NCBI GenBank assembly: GCA_018902545.1
Contig: JAHIQM010000006.1
Coordinates: 62,001 to 126,000 of the forward strand
Source: Pseudomonadota bacterium
GTDB lineage: Bacteria; Desulfobacterota; Desulfovibrionia; Desulfovibrionales; Desulfomicrobiaceae
Direction: 5' to 3'
Length of the DNA stretch: 64,000 nucleotides
Made by a program: the position numbers and the translations under genes. The notes under the pieces were generated by a model. The model worked only from the letters and a program-made list of their open reading frames with translations. It was not told the DNA's origin and searched no databases. Position 1 is the first letter of the stretch. Every line of letters begins with the position of its first letter. Below are positions 51,248 to 60,765 of this stretch, in pieces.

Positions 51248-52813
51248 TTATGTATGATTTTTCCGGCCATTTCTCCAGAGAGTCCCCAGCAGGGCGACAG
51301 CCAGGATGGGAAAGGCCGCGTGAATGAAGTAAAAATGTTCGTGGTAAAAGGTCGTCTCTGTCAAGAGTTCTATGGCCGGATCATGGGCGATTTCGGCGAC
51401 GAAAAGGGGTGTTTTTCCCCGCAGGCTGCCGTCGGGAGCGATAAAGGCGCTTATGCCGGAGTTGGTCGCGCGGATGATGGACCGGTTCTGTTCCACGGCG
51501 CGCAGGATGGAGAGGTGCAGATGCTGCAAGGGTGCCGACGACCGGCCAAACCACGCGTCGTTGCTGATGTTGACCAGCACGTTTGCCCCAAGCTTCACCT
51601 GTTTCTGGGCCAGTTCGGGAAAGATGGCTTCATAGCAGATCAAGAGGCCCATGGCCAGGCTGCCCGTTTTGAGCGGCGCGGCGTTGCGGCCGGGACGGAA
51701 TTCGAACTGTCCGGGGACCAACTTGGTGATGAACGGCAGCCACTGTCCCAGGGGCACGTATTCGCCAAAGGGGACGAGGTGCTCCTTGTCGTACCAGGAC
51801 AGGGTTTCGCCCGCCCCGCCCAGCAGATAGGCGCGGTTGTGCAGGACGTACTGGGGCGCGCCCGGTTCCATGGGGGCGGAATAGGCCGGGGCTCCGGCAA
51901 GGACCGGGATCCCGAGGCGCGCCACGCCCAGGCGCATTCCTGTGGTCAGGTCGGAGGGGTCCTGGAAATAGAAGGGCATGGCTGTTTCCGGCCAGATGAG
52001 GATCTCCGGGGCGTTTTTGTCCACGGCCTTGAAAGAGAGGTCCAGATAGGCAGCCAGGATTTCCGACTGCATGGCCTCGTCCCATTTGAGGCTCTGGTCG
52101 ATGTTGCCCTGGATCATGGAGACCGAAGCCGTGGCTGCGGGAGCGCGGGGTTCGCGCATCAGGGCGGGGAGCAGACACAAGAGGATCAGGGCCGGGGCAA
52201 CGGCGCGGGTCCATCCCCGTCCCGCAAGCAGGCTGTGGCTCAGACTCACCAGCACTGCGGACAGGCCGAAGCCTCCGATCCAGGCGGCCAGTCCCAGGGT
52301 CTGCGGCCACGGAGCCATGGATTGGGCCAGGGTCAGCCAGGAGAAACCGGTCAGAAAATGATTGCGGGCCAGTTCCAGACTGGCCCACAACAGGCCCGTG
52401 GCGAGCATGGCCAGAGGATGGGCGGATCTGGATCTGATCAAATGCACGCCCATGCAAAAAAGGCCCGCATAGGCGGCGAGCAGGGCGCCGACCAGAACCG
52501 GGCAGGGCAGAGCCAGGGCCCAGGGCAGCCCGCCGTGATCATGGACCGGGATGGCCAGCCAATAGAGGCTCGCGGCATAACCAGGCAGGGCGGTTAGAAA
52601 GCCGCTGCGAAAGGCGTGGGTGAGACTTGTGGCCCGCAGCGACGTCAGGATGAGCGCTGCGGGCAGGAGCAGGATCGCGGGCGGAAAATGCAGCAGCGGG
52701 TTGGCAAAGCCGAACCAGGCCCCAACGAGGGCCATGCCCATGGGGCCAAGGAGGCGCACGAGCGCGTCAGGATGTTGGCTTTGAGATGATAACCCACTGG
52801 ATTTGTTTGACAT
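51248..52813 (-). CDS. lnt: Apolipoprotein N-acyltransferase
   Basis: 521 residues from the ATG at 52813 (AGGAAG ribosome site). Multiple N-terminal membrane helices precede a nitrilase-fold domain with the catalytic Glu in 'ILIWPETAMPF', Lys in 'WYDKEHLVPFGEYVP' and Cys in 'GLLICYEAIFPE'. It adds the N-terminal acyl chain to outer-membrane lipoproteins. It overlaps the corC-like gene by 47 nt, the usual corC-lnt arrangement. Confidence 0.94.
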   Translation of the reverse strand: MSNKSSGLSSQSQHPDALVRLLGPMGMALVGAWFGFANPLLHFPPAILLLPAALILTSLRATSLTHAFRSGFLTALPGYAASLYWLAIPVHDHGGLPWALALPCPVLVGALLAAYAGLFCMGVHLIRSRSAHPLAMLATGLLWASLELARNHFLTGFSWLTLAQSMAPWPQTLGLAAWIGGFGLSAVLVSLSHSLLAGRGWTRAVAPALILLCLLPALMREPRAPAATASVSMIQGNIDQSLKWDEAMQSEILAAYLDLSFKAVDKNAPEILIWPETAMPFYFQDPSDLTTGMRLGVARLGIPVLAGAPAYSAPMEPGAPQYVLHNRAYLLGGAGETLSWYDKEHLVPFGEYVPLGQWLPFITKLVPGQFEFRPGRNAAPLKTGSLAMGLLICYEAIFPELAQKQVKLGANVLVNISNDAWFGRSSAPLQHLHLSILRAVEQNRSIIRATNSGISAFIAPDGSLRGKTPLFVAEIAHDPAIELLTETTFYHEHFYFIHAAFPILAVALLGTLWRNGRKNHT

Positions 52814-53606
52814 CTGCTTCCTTGATAAGAAACGTGTAGCCCTGCAAGTCCAGGGATTCGTCGGTCTCCGGGACGCGGCCGAGTTGTTCGCTGATGTAGC
52901 CGCCCACGGTTTCGACCTGTTCGGATTCAAGTTCGATGCCGCATTCCTCATGCAGGTCGTCGAGGATGGTTCGCCCGGAGACGAGGAAGGTGCTCTCGTC
53001 GATGGGCTGAATCTCCTCGGGACGGATGGGGTCGTATTCGTCCTCAATGTCGCCGACGATCTCTTCCAGAACGTCCTCCAGGGTCACCAGGCCAGCAGTT
53101 CCGCCGTATTCGTCAAGGACGATGGCCATGTGCTGCTTGTTGGTCTGAAAATCAAGCAGGATGTTTTTGACGTTCTTGGTTTCGGGAATGAAATAGGGTG
53201 GCCGCAGCACGGAAGCTAGTTCCGCCGGGGCCTCTTCGTCGCCGACAAAAAAGCGCAGCAGCTCCTTGCAGTGCAGGACGCCGACGATCTGATCCTTGGT
53301 TTCTTTGTAGATGGGCAGGCGCGAGTGTCCGCTTTCAAAGAATTTTCTGGCGACATCGGTGATGGTTTCGTCGATCTCGGCGCAGACGATGTCCGTGCGC
53401 GGGATCATGATTTCGTATGCCTGCTTGTCATCAAGCTGCAGGACGTTCAAAAGCATGGACATTTCGTCGTTCTGCAGTTCTCCGCCGTCTTTGGCCTCTT
53501 GGATGGCTTCTTCCAGATGGCATTCGCCCTTGCGGGAAAAAAAGCGTCGCAGTGTAATCCAGAGTCGACTGTCAGGGCCCTCATCCATAAATACGTTGTC
53601 CTCCAT
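52767..53606 (-). CDS. CorC/HlyC-type CBS-domain protein
   Basis: 279 residues. An N-terminal helical part, two CBS domains ('VMIPRTDIVCAEIDET'-like 'YEIMIPRTDIV', 'HSRLPIYKETKDQIVGVLHCKELL', 'HMAIVLDEYGGTAGLVTLEDVLEEIVGDIEDE') and a C-terminal transporter-associated (CorC_HlyC) domain ('GRTILDDLHEECG'). It lacks the membrane DUF21 domain. The soluble type is linked to magnesium or cobalt efflux and is typically found beside lnt. Confidence 0.9.
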   Translation of the reverse strand: MEDNVFMDEGPDSRLWITLRRFFSRKGECHLEEAIQEAKDGGELQNDEMSMLLNVLQLDDKQAYEIMIPRTDIVCAEIDETITDVARKFFESGHSRLPIYKETKDQIVGVLHCKELLRFFVGDEEAPAELASVLRPPYFIPETKNVKNILLDFQTNKQHMAIVLDEYGGTAGLVTLEDVLEEIVGDIEDEYDPIRPEEIQPIDESTFLVSGRTILDDLHEECGIELESEQVETVGGYISEQLGRVPETDESLDLQGYTFLIKEADVKQIQWVIISKPTS

Positions 53607-53639
53607 TGGAAGGGTTACAGGTTGAAAAACGCATGCCGT

Positions 53640-54683
53640 CTAAACGATTTCCCTTTCCCGGTAAAGCTCAAGGTGGCGTTTGAAAACCCAGGTCACCAGT
53701 TCGTCGATGCCGCGCTCGGCGTCGACCTTGACCCAGTCGATGGTTTCCATGCCCTGCTCCGCGCAGCATTCCACGAATTCGTAGCCGAGCATCACCGCCT
53801 TGTGATCGGGGTCTTGCACTTTGGTGCGCAGCCGGGCCGCCATGTAGTAGGGCGTAAAAACCATCTCGCCCGCATCTTCGAGTTCCAGGCGCATGAACAG
53901 GATCGGATGTCTGGCCACGAAATCATCCAGTCCGTCATAGACCTGCGGGTCGAAGGACAGCTTGATGCCGCCGCCGGACAGGTCGAGGACGCGCAAACCC
54001 TCGTGTTCTTCCCGGGTATAGACGGCCAGGGGTTTTGGCCAGCTGTTCGAGTCGGCCTCGAAATGAAAGGTTCCGTCCTCGGCGGCTGGCCAGACTCGGA
54101 AGTCCTTGATGTCCCTGGGCGGAAGCTGCAGACGCAGGTGTTTGCGCTTCTGCCCGAGTTCCACCTTGGAGGGGACGGTAAGAACAACGTAGGAGATGTC
54201 TCCTTTTTTCCATACCCCGGCCACGGAGGAGGTGAAGGTGTAGAAATAGGGGGGCTTGTTTTCCCGGGGGATACGGAAGTAGCAGACCATGAGCTTGTCC
54301 ATCCAGTTCTCGGAAGGGGTCACTCCGAGGGGCATCTCCAGGGTGATGCCCGTATCGGCCAGCTCGAAGAGCGTGCACGAGATGGTCTGGCGGGAGGTGG
54401 TGATGGGATGAAAGCTCATGTCGATGCGGCTGCGCAGGAGCATGGCCTGTTCCAGGATGGAGGAGATCTCCCTGGGCAGCACGGTGGAGCCGGATTGACG
54501 GTTCCAGGACGTTCCGCCGCCAAAGCGTCGCCAGATGATGTACGCCAGGATGACAGCGCCGACCAGCACCGCCGTGGTGACGATGCGGCTGCCTTCCGGC
54601 TGGTGGCCGCCGGAATTGAAGAAGGCCAGGGATATCTGCCGCAGCGGGCTGTCTGAGGCCTGGAAGGCAAAGAGGTCGATCAT
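53640..54683 (-). CDS. Membrane-anchored PilZ-like protein
   Basis: 347 residues with one N-terminal membrane helix ('TTAVLVGAVILAYIIWRRF'). The C-terminal half has the c-di-GMP-binding pattern 'KRKHLRLQLP' (RxxxR) followed by 'LDLSGGGIKLSFDP' (DxSxxG), spaced as in YcgR-type PilZ proteins. It is probably a cyclic di-GMP effector, matching the GGDEF and HD-GYP genes in the window. It is 33 nt upstream of the corC-like gene. Confidence 0.82.
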   Translation of the reverse strand: MIDLFAFQASDSPLRQISLAFFNSGGHQPEGSRIVTTAVLVGAVILAYIIWRRFGGGTSWNRQSGSTVLPREISSILEQAMLLRSRIDMSFHPITTSRQTISCTLFELADTGITLEMPLGVTPSENWMDKLMVCYFRIPRENKPPYFYTFTSSVAGVWKKGDISYVVLTVPSKVELGQKRKHLRLQLPPRDIKDFRVWPAAEDGTFHFEADSNSWPKPLAVYTREEHEGLRVLDLSGGGIKLSFDPQVYDGLDDFVARHPILFMRLELEDAGEMVFTPYYMAARLRTKVQDPDHKAVMLGYEFVECCAEQGMETIDWVKVDAERGIDELVTWVFKRHLELYREREIV

Positions 54684-54913
54684 CTTCGGTCTCGTTCAGG
54701 ATTCGTTCGGGGTTGAGGGGCTGTGGCCGAGATGGTCCGGGTTGCCTCCGTGAACGCGCAGCAGGCATGGGACAGACCTGTTCCGGGCATCCCTGCGCTC
54801 TTTGTCGGCGCTCGGGCACGGGTCCTTTTGCATGTCTGCATATGCGAAAAAAAGCAAGAATTGAAGCTGGGGCCTGATTCGTCAATCGTGAACGGATGCT
54901 CGTATGTAAGCTC

Positions 54914-55774
54914 TCAGAGCATTGCCGGCATTGGTCCGGGCCCGTCTTTGTCCAGCACCCCGCACTGTAGCAGTTCGCCCAGTTCCTGGAGAAGCCTGTC
55001 CGCGTCGCGGGGCAGCCGGCCGGAAAGAGACAGGACGTTGGAACTGTGATCGGCCCGGAAGACCGTGCGCGCAAGCTCGAGCCCAGCGAGGATCTCGCGC
55101 AGTTCCAGCACGGATTGCTCCTGCGTGAGCGGAATGAAGCTCCCATCCGCGATGCGGCGCGCCAGAGGGGTGCCGGGAACGGGAACCAGACGCAGGCAGG
55201 ACAGCAAGGCCGGCTGCATGGCGTTCAGCGCCACCGCTGTCTGCCGCGCATGCGTGGCGGAAAGTTCCCGGCCGCCGATACCGACGAGGACCATGACCGA
55301 CACGGACAGTCCTGCGTTCTGGGCGCGGACGCAGCCGTCAACCATGTCGCGGACGGTTCCGCTCTTGCCCATGCGGCGCAGCACTTCGTCAGATCCGCTT
55401 TCCAGACCCAGGTAGAGCGTGTGCAGGCCTTGTCGACGTAGCGTCCTGAACTGCGCGTCGCTTTTTTGCGCCATGGCCTGCCCCGAGGCATAGCAGTTGA
55501 CCCTTGCCAGCAGAGGAAAGGCCTGGCGCAGCCGGGTCAGGATGTCCTCCAGGGACGATGCGGGAAGCGCCAGGACGTCTCCGTCGGCCAGAAACACGCG
55601 TCTGGAGTCCGGGCGTGCTGCTGCGGCCAGCTTGATGCTTTGTTCAACCGCCGCCGGGTCATGCACGCGGTAGGGGACTCTACGGTACATGGCGCAGAAT
55701 GCGCAGGCATTGTGCGGGCATCCGTCGGCCACCCGGATCAGCACGCTGTCCGCTTCCGCCGGGGGGCGAAACAT
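54914..55774 (-). CDS. Radical SAM protein
   Basis: 286 residues from ATG 55774, which has a strong AGGAGG; an ATG at 55795 overlapping the kinase stop is the alternative. The cluster motif is 'GCPHNACAFCAMYRR' (CxxxxCxxC spacing, as in a known subgroup with CPYNxCxFC), followed by 'LADGDVLALP' and 'LYLGLESGSDEVLRRMGK'. It binds a 4Fe-4S cluster and S-adenosylmethionine. The reaction is unknown. A 230-nt gap precedes the PilZ-like gene. Confidence 0.87.
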   Translation of the reverse strand: MFRPPAEADSVLIRVADGCPHNACAFCAMYRRVPYRVHDPAAVEQSIKLAAAARPDSRRVFLADGDVLALPASSLEDILTRLRQAFPLLARVNCYASGQAMAQKSDAQFRTLRRQGLHTLYLGLESGSDEVLRRMGKSGTVRDMVDGCVRAQNAGLSVSVMVLVGIGGRELSATHARQTAVALNAMQPALLSCLRLVPVPGTPLARRIADGSFIPLTQEQSVLELREILAGLELARTVFRADHSSNVLSLSGRLPRDADRLLQELGELLQCGVLDKDGPGPMPAML

Positions 55775-55791
55775 GGTGTGTCCCTCCTGGG

Positions 55792-57672
55792 TCATGGCTG
55801 CCGCTCGTACATGGTCAACAGAAACTGTTCCAGCTCTTTGCGCGAAATGGGTTTGGGCAGGTGCCCATTCATGCCCGCTGCTCTGAAACGATCGGCGTCC
55901 GATGCAAAAGCGTGGGCGGTCATGGCCACGATGGGCGTCTCCCCGCCCTCCGAGCTTGGCCAGGAGCGGATGATGCGGGTCGCCTCCAGACCGTCCATCT
56001 CCGGCATCTGAATGTCCATGAGCACCAGATCAAAAGATTCCCGGCGCATGCGTTCGATGACTTCCTGGCCGGTTGTGGCCAGGGAGGGAGTATGCCCCAT
56101 GCCTTCCAGAAATTTCATGGCGATGAGGCTGTTGACGGGGTTGTCTTCGGCTACGAGCACTTTGAGGGAAGGCATGGGGCGGCTGTCTTGGGATTTTGCC
56201 GTGACCGCGCACTTCGGCGGTTGTTCAGGCGCATGAAGCAGCGGCAGGCAGACGGCGAAGAGCGAACCGCCGGAGTCGGACTCGAAAGCCAGGGAGCCGC
56301 CCAACAACACGACAAGATGCTGGGTGATGCTCAGACCAAGGCCCGACCCCTCGAATTTGCGGGTCTGGGTGGTGTCGCCCTGGGCAAAGGGGGCGAACAG
56401 GCCCGCTTGAGCCTTGTCTGGAATGCCAACGCCCGAGTCTTCAACCTCGATGTAGATGCGGTGCACCCCGGGCTTGATGGGTGCGAGGCAAAATACGCGA
56501 ATATCGACCCGGCCACGGAGGGTGAATTTGACCGCGTTGCCGATGAGGTTGGTCAGGATCTGGCGGATGCGCACCGTGTCCCCGAGCAGGTGCGCGGGAA
56601 CGGCATCGTCGACAGTGCTGTGCAGCGTCAGGCCCCGGTCCAGCACCACGGCCTGGAAGCTGTCCGTCAGATCTTCCATGAGTTCGCGTATGTTGAAGGG
56701 TTCCTCCACCACGGGCATGCGCGATGCCTCCAGGCGGGACAGGTCGAGGATGTCGTTCAAAAGGCGCAACAGGCTGCGCGAAGAGCGCATGGCGGTCTGC
56801 AGATACTGCCGGGTGACGGTCGGGTCCGGGTTGTCCATGGCCAGTTCGAGCATGCCCATGACTCCGTTCATGGGCGTGCGGATTTCATGGCTCATGTTGG
56901 CCAGGAACTGGGTCTTGGCCTGGGTCGCGCTTTCGGCCTGTTCCTTGGCCAGGGACAGCCGCACCTCGGCCATGCGCCGTTCCTCGATCTCCAGATTCAG
57001 CTTGGTGAAGGCTTCCAGCAGGCCGCGGCGCATTTTTTCCAGGGACGCCGTGACCTGATCGAGCTCGTCGTCGCGGTATTTCTTGTCCAGCGCGATGGGT
57101 CGTTCCAGATTGGCGGGGGAAATGTCCCGGACCTGGGCGGCCAGGAGGCGCAGGTGCATGCCCACCTGCCGGTGGAAAAGAAAGAGCAGGGTCGAGGCCA
57201 GGATCAGGGCGACAATGGCCTGGCCGATGAGAATTTCCATGAACTCCCGGCCAACCTGCTCCCTGATTCTGTCCAGTGAGGCGACCAGCACCAGGGTGCC
57301 CAGGTCGTAAGGCTGATCGTTGAATGAAAAAGTAAGGTCGAATTGACGCCGTATGGATCTTTTGGCTTCGACCCGACCCGCTTCGGCAATGGCCTTGCCG
57401 GACTGGATGATGGCGGCGTGCACGAAGTTGGGTCGCGCGATGAGAGCGTGCAACTGGATATCCAGCAAGTTGGTGTCGAGCTGCCACAGGCTGGCGGAGA
57501 TGCTTTTGAGGTCGCCGGAGGCCACATGGTTCAAGGATTCGTGTACAGCGGAGATATTGCTTTCGTATTTGAAATGAAACTGGATCGCCGCCAGAACGGC
57601 GCTGGCCACAAGGCTCAGAAGGCCCATGGAGATGATCAGGCGCAGGCTGAGGCTGTGTCGTGTTTCAAACAT
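55792..57672 (-). CDS. Hybrid sensor histidine kinase with C-terminal receiver
   Basis: 626 residues. Two membrane helices (about 12-31 and 145-165) around a periplasmic sensor, an HAMP-like region, HisKA with 'FLANMSHEIRTPMNGVMGMLE', HATPase ('DSGVGIPDKAQAGLFAPFAQGD', 'GSGLGLSITQHLV') and a receiver ('KVLVAEDNPVNSLIAMKFLEG', phospho-Asp in 'LVLMDIQMPEMDG', 'LPKPIS'). No Hpt domain is present, so an external phosphotransfer protein is expected. The signal is unknown. Confidence 0.92.
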   Translation of the reverse strand: MFETRHSLSLRLIISMGLLSLVASAVLAAIQFHFKYESNISAVHESLNHVASGDLKSISASLWQLDTNLLDIQLHALIARPNFVHAAIIQSGKAIAEAGRVEAKRSIRRQFDLTFSFNDQPYDLGTLVLVASLDRIREQVGREFMEILIGQAIVALILASTLLFLFHRQVGMHLRLLAAQVRDISPANLERPIALDKKYRDDELDQVTASLEKMRRGLLEAFTKLNLEIEERRMAEVRLSLAKEQAESATQAKTQFLANMSHEIRTPMNGVMGMLELAMDNPDPTVTRQYLQTAMRSSRSLLRLLNDILDLSRLEASRMPVVEEPFNIRELMEDLTDSFQAVVLDRGLTLHSTVDDAVPAHLLGDTVRIRQILTNLIGNAVKFTLRGRVDIRVFCLAPIKPGVHRIYIEVEDSGVGIPDKAQAGLFAPFAQGDTTQTRKFEGSGLGLSITQHLVVLLGGSLAFESDSGGSLFAVCLPLLHAPEQPPKCAVTAKSQDSRPMPSLKVLVAEDNPVNSLIAMKFLEGMGHTPSLATTGQEVIERMRRESFDLVLMDIQMPEMDGLEATRIIRSWPSSEGGETPIVAMTAHAFASDADRFRAAGMNGHLPKPISRKELEQFLLTMYERQP

Positions 57673-57840
57673 ATGAAATCCTGAGATTTATTCTCCAAAA
57701 AATGAGAAAAACGGGTATGCCGGGAGTACCGGTCAAGCGAAGGTGCACGCTAGCGTTTCGAGAATTGTTTTACAAGAGTGCAAATTTTGTCCGCTTCTCT
57801 CTTTTGCCAACACGCCCGTGTACTGGTAAGACCATCGGTC

Positions 57841-59334
57841 ATGAAACACGGCATGCGGCTTGGCGACTATCTCGACCTGGAATGGTTTCTGGAAAAGGAC
57901 AGGGTCCTGGAAGCGGAAGCGATCCTGGACCGGGACCGGGGCATAGGTCTGGCTGCCCAGGCCCTCTCGGTTCCTGCGGAGCGACAGGCATCGTTCTGGC
58001 TGGAGCGGCGGCGCGAAGCAGAAGAGGGGGGGGTGCCTTCAAGCTCGCTGCGCTCGATCCTGATCATCCTGCGCCTGGTCTTGGGGCTCGGCGGCTTTTT
58101 GGCCGGGGTCTCCCTGGTGCGTGCGCTGCTCCTCTATTCCGGAGTCGAACCGGTCAATGTCTCCGTTTTTCTGCTGCTCGCTGTGCTGCCCCAGGCCGGG
58201 CTCTGCTTTCTCGGGGCCGGGTTGCTGGTGCTCAGAGGGCTGCGGCGGAAGGAATTCGGCATCCCGTTGCGCCCGCTGTTCGACCTTTTTTGGCGCAGAC
58301 CCGGAGGTTTGTCGCCCCAGGCCGGATTCGTCCGCGCCCTTTTTCTGCGCAGAGGCCGCCCTGTGCGGATGCTCGGCTGGGAGAGCCTGCGTCTGGCGCA
58401 TCTGGGCGGGCTTTGTCTGGCGCTCGGTTCCCTGGCGGGGATGACCGTCAGTGTCGCGGTCACGGATCTGGCCTTCGGGTGGCAATCGACCCTGCAGGTC
58501 GGGGCGCAAGGCATGCATTCCCTGGTTTCGGCCCTGGCCGCGCCATGGTCCTGGCTGCCTGCCCAGTGGGGAATGACGCCGACTCTGACCCAGATCGAGG
58601 GCAGCCGCATCATCCTCAAGGATGGCATGCAGGCCCTGGCCAGCGCGGATCTTGCCGCGTGGTGGCCGTTTCTGTGCATGTGCCTGCTGGTCTACGCCCT
58701 GCTGCCAAGGCTGGTGCTGTTGCTTGGCGCGCACTGGATGCTGCGCAGGGTGGAAGGGGAGCTTGCTCATCCCGACCTTGGCCGCATCGTCGACCGCATG
58801 CGCTCTCCACTGCTCGGTTCGGCAAGGATGGGGGAGGCCCCGTCCTCGCCGTTGCCTCTTGATGGACAATCGGCCCCGGAGGCGCTGCGCGCGTCCGGGC
58901 AGGCTCAGGAGGGAGTGGGCTGCGTCCTGCTTCTGCCGCCGGAGCTTGTGGACCGGATCGACGAGGAGCGTCTCCTGGATCTGACCGTGCGTGTTTGCGG
59001 TTACCCAGCCCATCGCATAATTCCGGCCACCCTCGACCCGCAGGATGTACGGCAGGCGCTGGACGAATGCGCCGATTTTGACTGGATTGGAGGGCATGAG
59101 CGTTTCGTGGCCCTCATTGAGGCGTGGCAGCCGCCGATCCGGGAAAACCTGCAAGCCTTAAAGCTCCTCGGACAAGAAGAGAAGCGGGGCCGGAGCCTGG
59201 TGCTGGTGCTGTGCGGCCGTCCCTCGGGAAAAGACTGGCTGACCGCTCCCGACGAGGACTCGCGGGAAGCCTGGAACGATGCCGTGGCCCGCCTGGCCCC
59301 GTTGCGTGTGGACATTTTTGGAGCCTCATCATGA
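57841..59334 (+). CDS. DUF2868-family membrane protein
   Basis: 497 residues from ATG 57841. At least four or five membrane helices (about 75-105, 125-150, 195-225 and 285-310). The final ~120 residues are soluble ('EGVGCVLLLPPELVDRIDEERL', 'LVLVLCGRPSGKDWL'). It fits DUF2868, which in other genomes is encoded with the DUF3482 GTPase, as here (ATGA overlap at 59331). The pair's role is unknown; membrane coupling to the GTPase is likely. Confidence 0.78.
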   Translation: MKHGMRLGDYLDLEWFLEKDRVLEAEAILDRDRGIGLAAQALSVPAERQASFWLERRREAEEGGVPSSSLRSILIILRLVLGLGGFLAGVSLVRALLLYSGVEPVNVSVFLLLAVLPQAGLCFLGAGLLVLRGLRRKEFGIPLRPLFDLFWRRPGGLSPQAGFVRALFLRRGRPVRMLGWESLRLAHLGGLCLALGSLAGMTVSVAVTDLAFGWQSTLQVGAQGMHSLVSALAAPWSWLPAQWGMTPTLTQIEGSRIILKDGMQALASADLAAWWPFLCMCLLVYALLPRLVLLLGAHWMLRRVEGELAHPDLGRIVDRMRSPLLGSARMGEAPSSPLPLDGQSAPEALRASGQAQEGVGCVLLLPPELVDRIDEERLLDLTVRVCGYPAHRIIPATLDPQDVRQALDECADFDWIGGHERFVALIEAWQPPIRENLQALKLLGQEEKRGRSLVLVLCGRPSGKDWLTAPDEDSREAWNDAVARLAPLRVDIFGASS

Positions 59335-60737
59335 ACAGCATGCCCGTTTTTGCCGTCATCGGCCATCCTAACGAAGGAAAATCCTCCGTGGTCGCCACGC
59401 TGGTCGAAAACGACCGGATTCGCATCAGTCCCCGGCCCGGCGAGACCGTACAGTCCATGACCTACCCGGTGAGCATTGACGGTCAGGACGTCATCGCCTT
59501 TGTGGACACCCCCGGATTTCAGAACCCGGTGCAGACCCTGGGCTGGATGCGAAAATTCAAAGGTCCGGAGAGTGAGGTGATCGCTGCTTTTCTGGTCGAA
59601 TTCAAGGACGATCCGGGCATGGCGCACGAGTGCGAGTTGCTGACCCCGGTGCACGACGGGGCGGGGATCATCTATGTCCTCGATGCGTCGCGACCCTTGC
59701 GGCAGGTGGACAAGGCCGAGATGGAGATTCTGCGTCTGACCGGTAGGCCGCGCATGGCCATCCTCAACTGCAAAACCGGCGAAGAGCAGTTTCTGGAGGA
59801 ATGGAAAGCGGAGCTGCGCAGACATTTCAACATGGTGCGTACTTTCAACGCCCTGCGCGCAACTTTCGCCGAGCGCATGCGTCTGCTTGAAAGTCTGCGG
59901 GCCCTTGAACAGGATTGGGAGAGCGCTCTGGGCCAGGTGGTGGATGTCTTTGCCCGTGACTGGCAGCGCAGAAACGCGGAATGCGCGGCCATGACCTGCG
60001 ATTTTCTCAGAACGGCGCTGGGCATGGCGGAGACTGCGGAGCTTTTCGACACGGCGCGCAAGGCCGAGGTGGAGGCCATGCTCGCCGCGCGTCTGGAGGC
60101 GGGGCTCCGCAACCTGGAAGAGCGACTGCACGAGCAGATCTGCCAGCAGTTTCGCCATGACCGGCGTTCCTTTGAACTGCCGGAACACTCTGTGCTGCGG
60201 CAGGATCTTTTTTCACGCACCACCTGGACCGTGTTCGGTCTCAGCAGAGGCAAGCTCGTAGCCGCCGCCGTGGCCGCCGGAGGCGCGGCCGGGGTGGCTC
60301 TGGACCTGGCCACACTGGGCAGCAGCCTGGGGCTTTTTGCCACGATGGGCGGGGCCGCCGCAGGACTCGCGGCTCTGTTCAAGGGTGAGGGCTTGGTGCG
60401 GGGCAAGGTTCTGGGGCTGGGCATCGGGCGGCGCAGCGTGCAGGTCGGTCCTCTGGACACGGTGCAGTGGATTTTCGTTTTGCTGGACCGCGTTCTGCTG
60501 CACTATTGGTATGTTATCCACTGGTCCCACGCCTGGCGGGGCGGGGATTTCCTGCCCGCGATGGTGGATGAGGGCGGCAAGCAGGGCTTCTCCAGCGCCT
60601 GGAGCCGGGAAGCCCGTGGACTCTGCGCGGAATATTTCAAGGCCGCGACATCTGGTGATGATTCCAAAACCATGGCCCTGGAGCTGGAATTGCGCCGTTT
60701 TCTGGAAGAGGAACTGGAGCGGATGTCGCGGCTGTAG
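59331..60737 (+). CDS. DUF3482-family GTPase
   Basis: 468 residues. The N-terminal Era-like G domain has 'AVIGHPNEGKSSVVATL' (G1), 'PRPGETVQSMTYPV', 'DTPGFQNPVQTLGWM' (G3) and 'LNCKTGEE' in place of NKxD (G4). The C-terminal part has a hydrophobic Gly/Ala-rich segment ('AAAVAAGGAAGVALDLATLGS', split here at 20) and a long helical tail. It probably binds a membrane through the DUF2868 partner encoded just upstream. The cellular function is not established. Confidence 0.82.
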   Translation: MNSMPVFAVIGHPNEGKSSVVATLVENDRIRISPRPGETVQSMTYPVSIDGQDVIAFVDTPGFQNPVQTLGWMRKFKGPESEVIAAFLVEFKDDPGMAHECELLTPVHDGAGIIYVLDASRPLRQVDKAEMEILRLTGRPRMAILNCKTGEEQFLEEWKAELRRHFNMVRTFNALRATFAERMRLLESLRALEQDWESALGQVVDVFARDWQRRNAECAAMTCDFLRTALGMAETAELFDTARKAEVEAMLAARLEAGLRNLEERLHEQICQQFRHDRRSFELPEHSVLRQDLFSRTTWTVFGLSRGKLVAAAVAAGGAAGVALDLATLGSSLGLFATMGGAAAGLAALFKGEGLVRGKVLGLGIGRRSVQVGPLDTVQWIFVLLDRVLLHYWYVIHWSHAWRGGDFLPAMVDEGGKQGFSSAWSREARGLCAEYFKAATSGDDSKTMALELELRRFLEEELERMSRL

Positions 60738-60765
60738 ACGCAAGCGCGAGGCTCAAGGATAAAAG

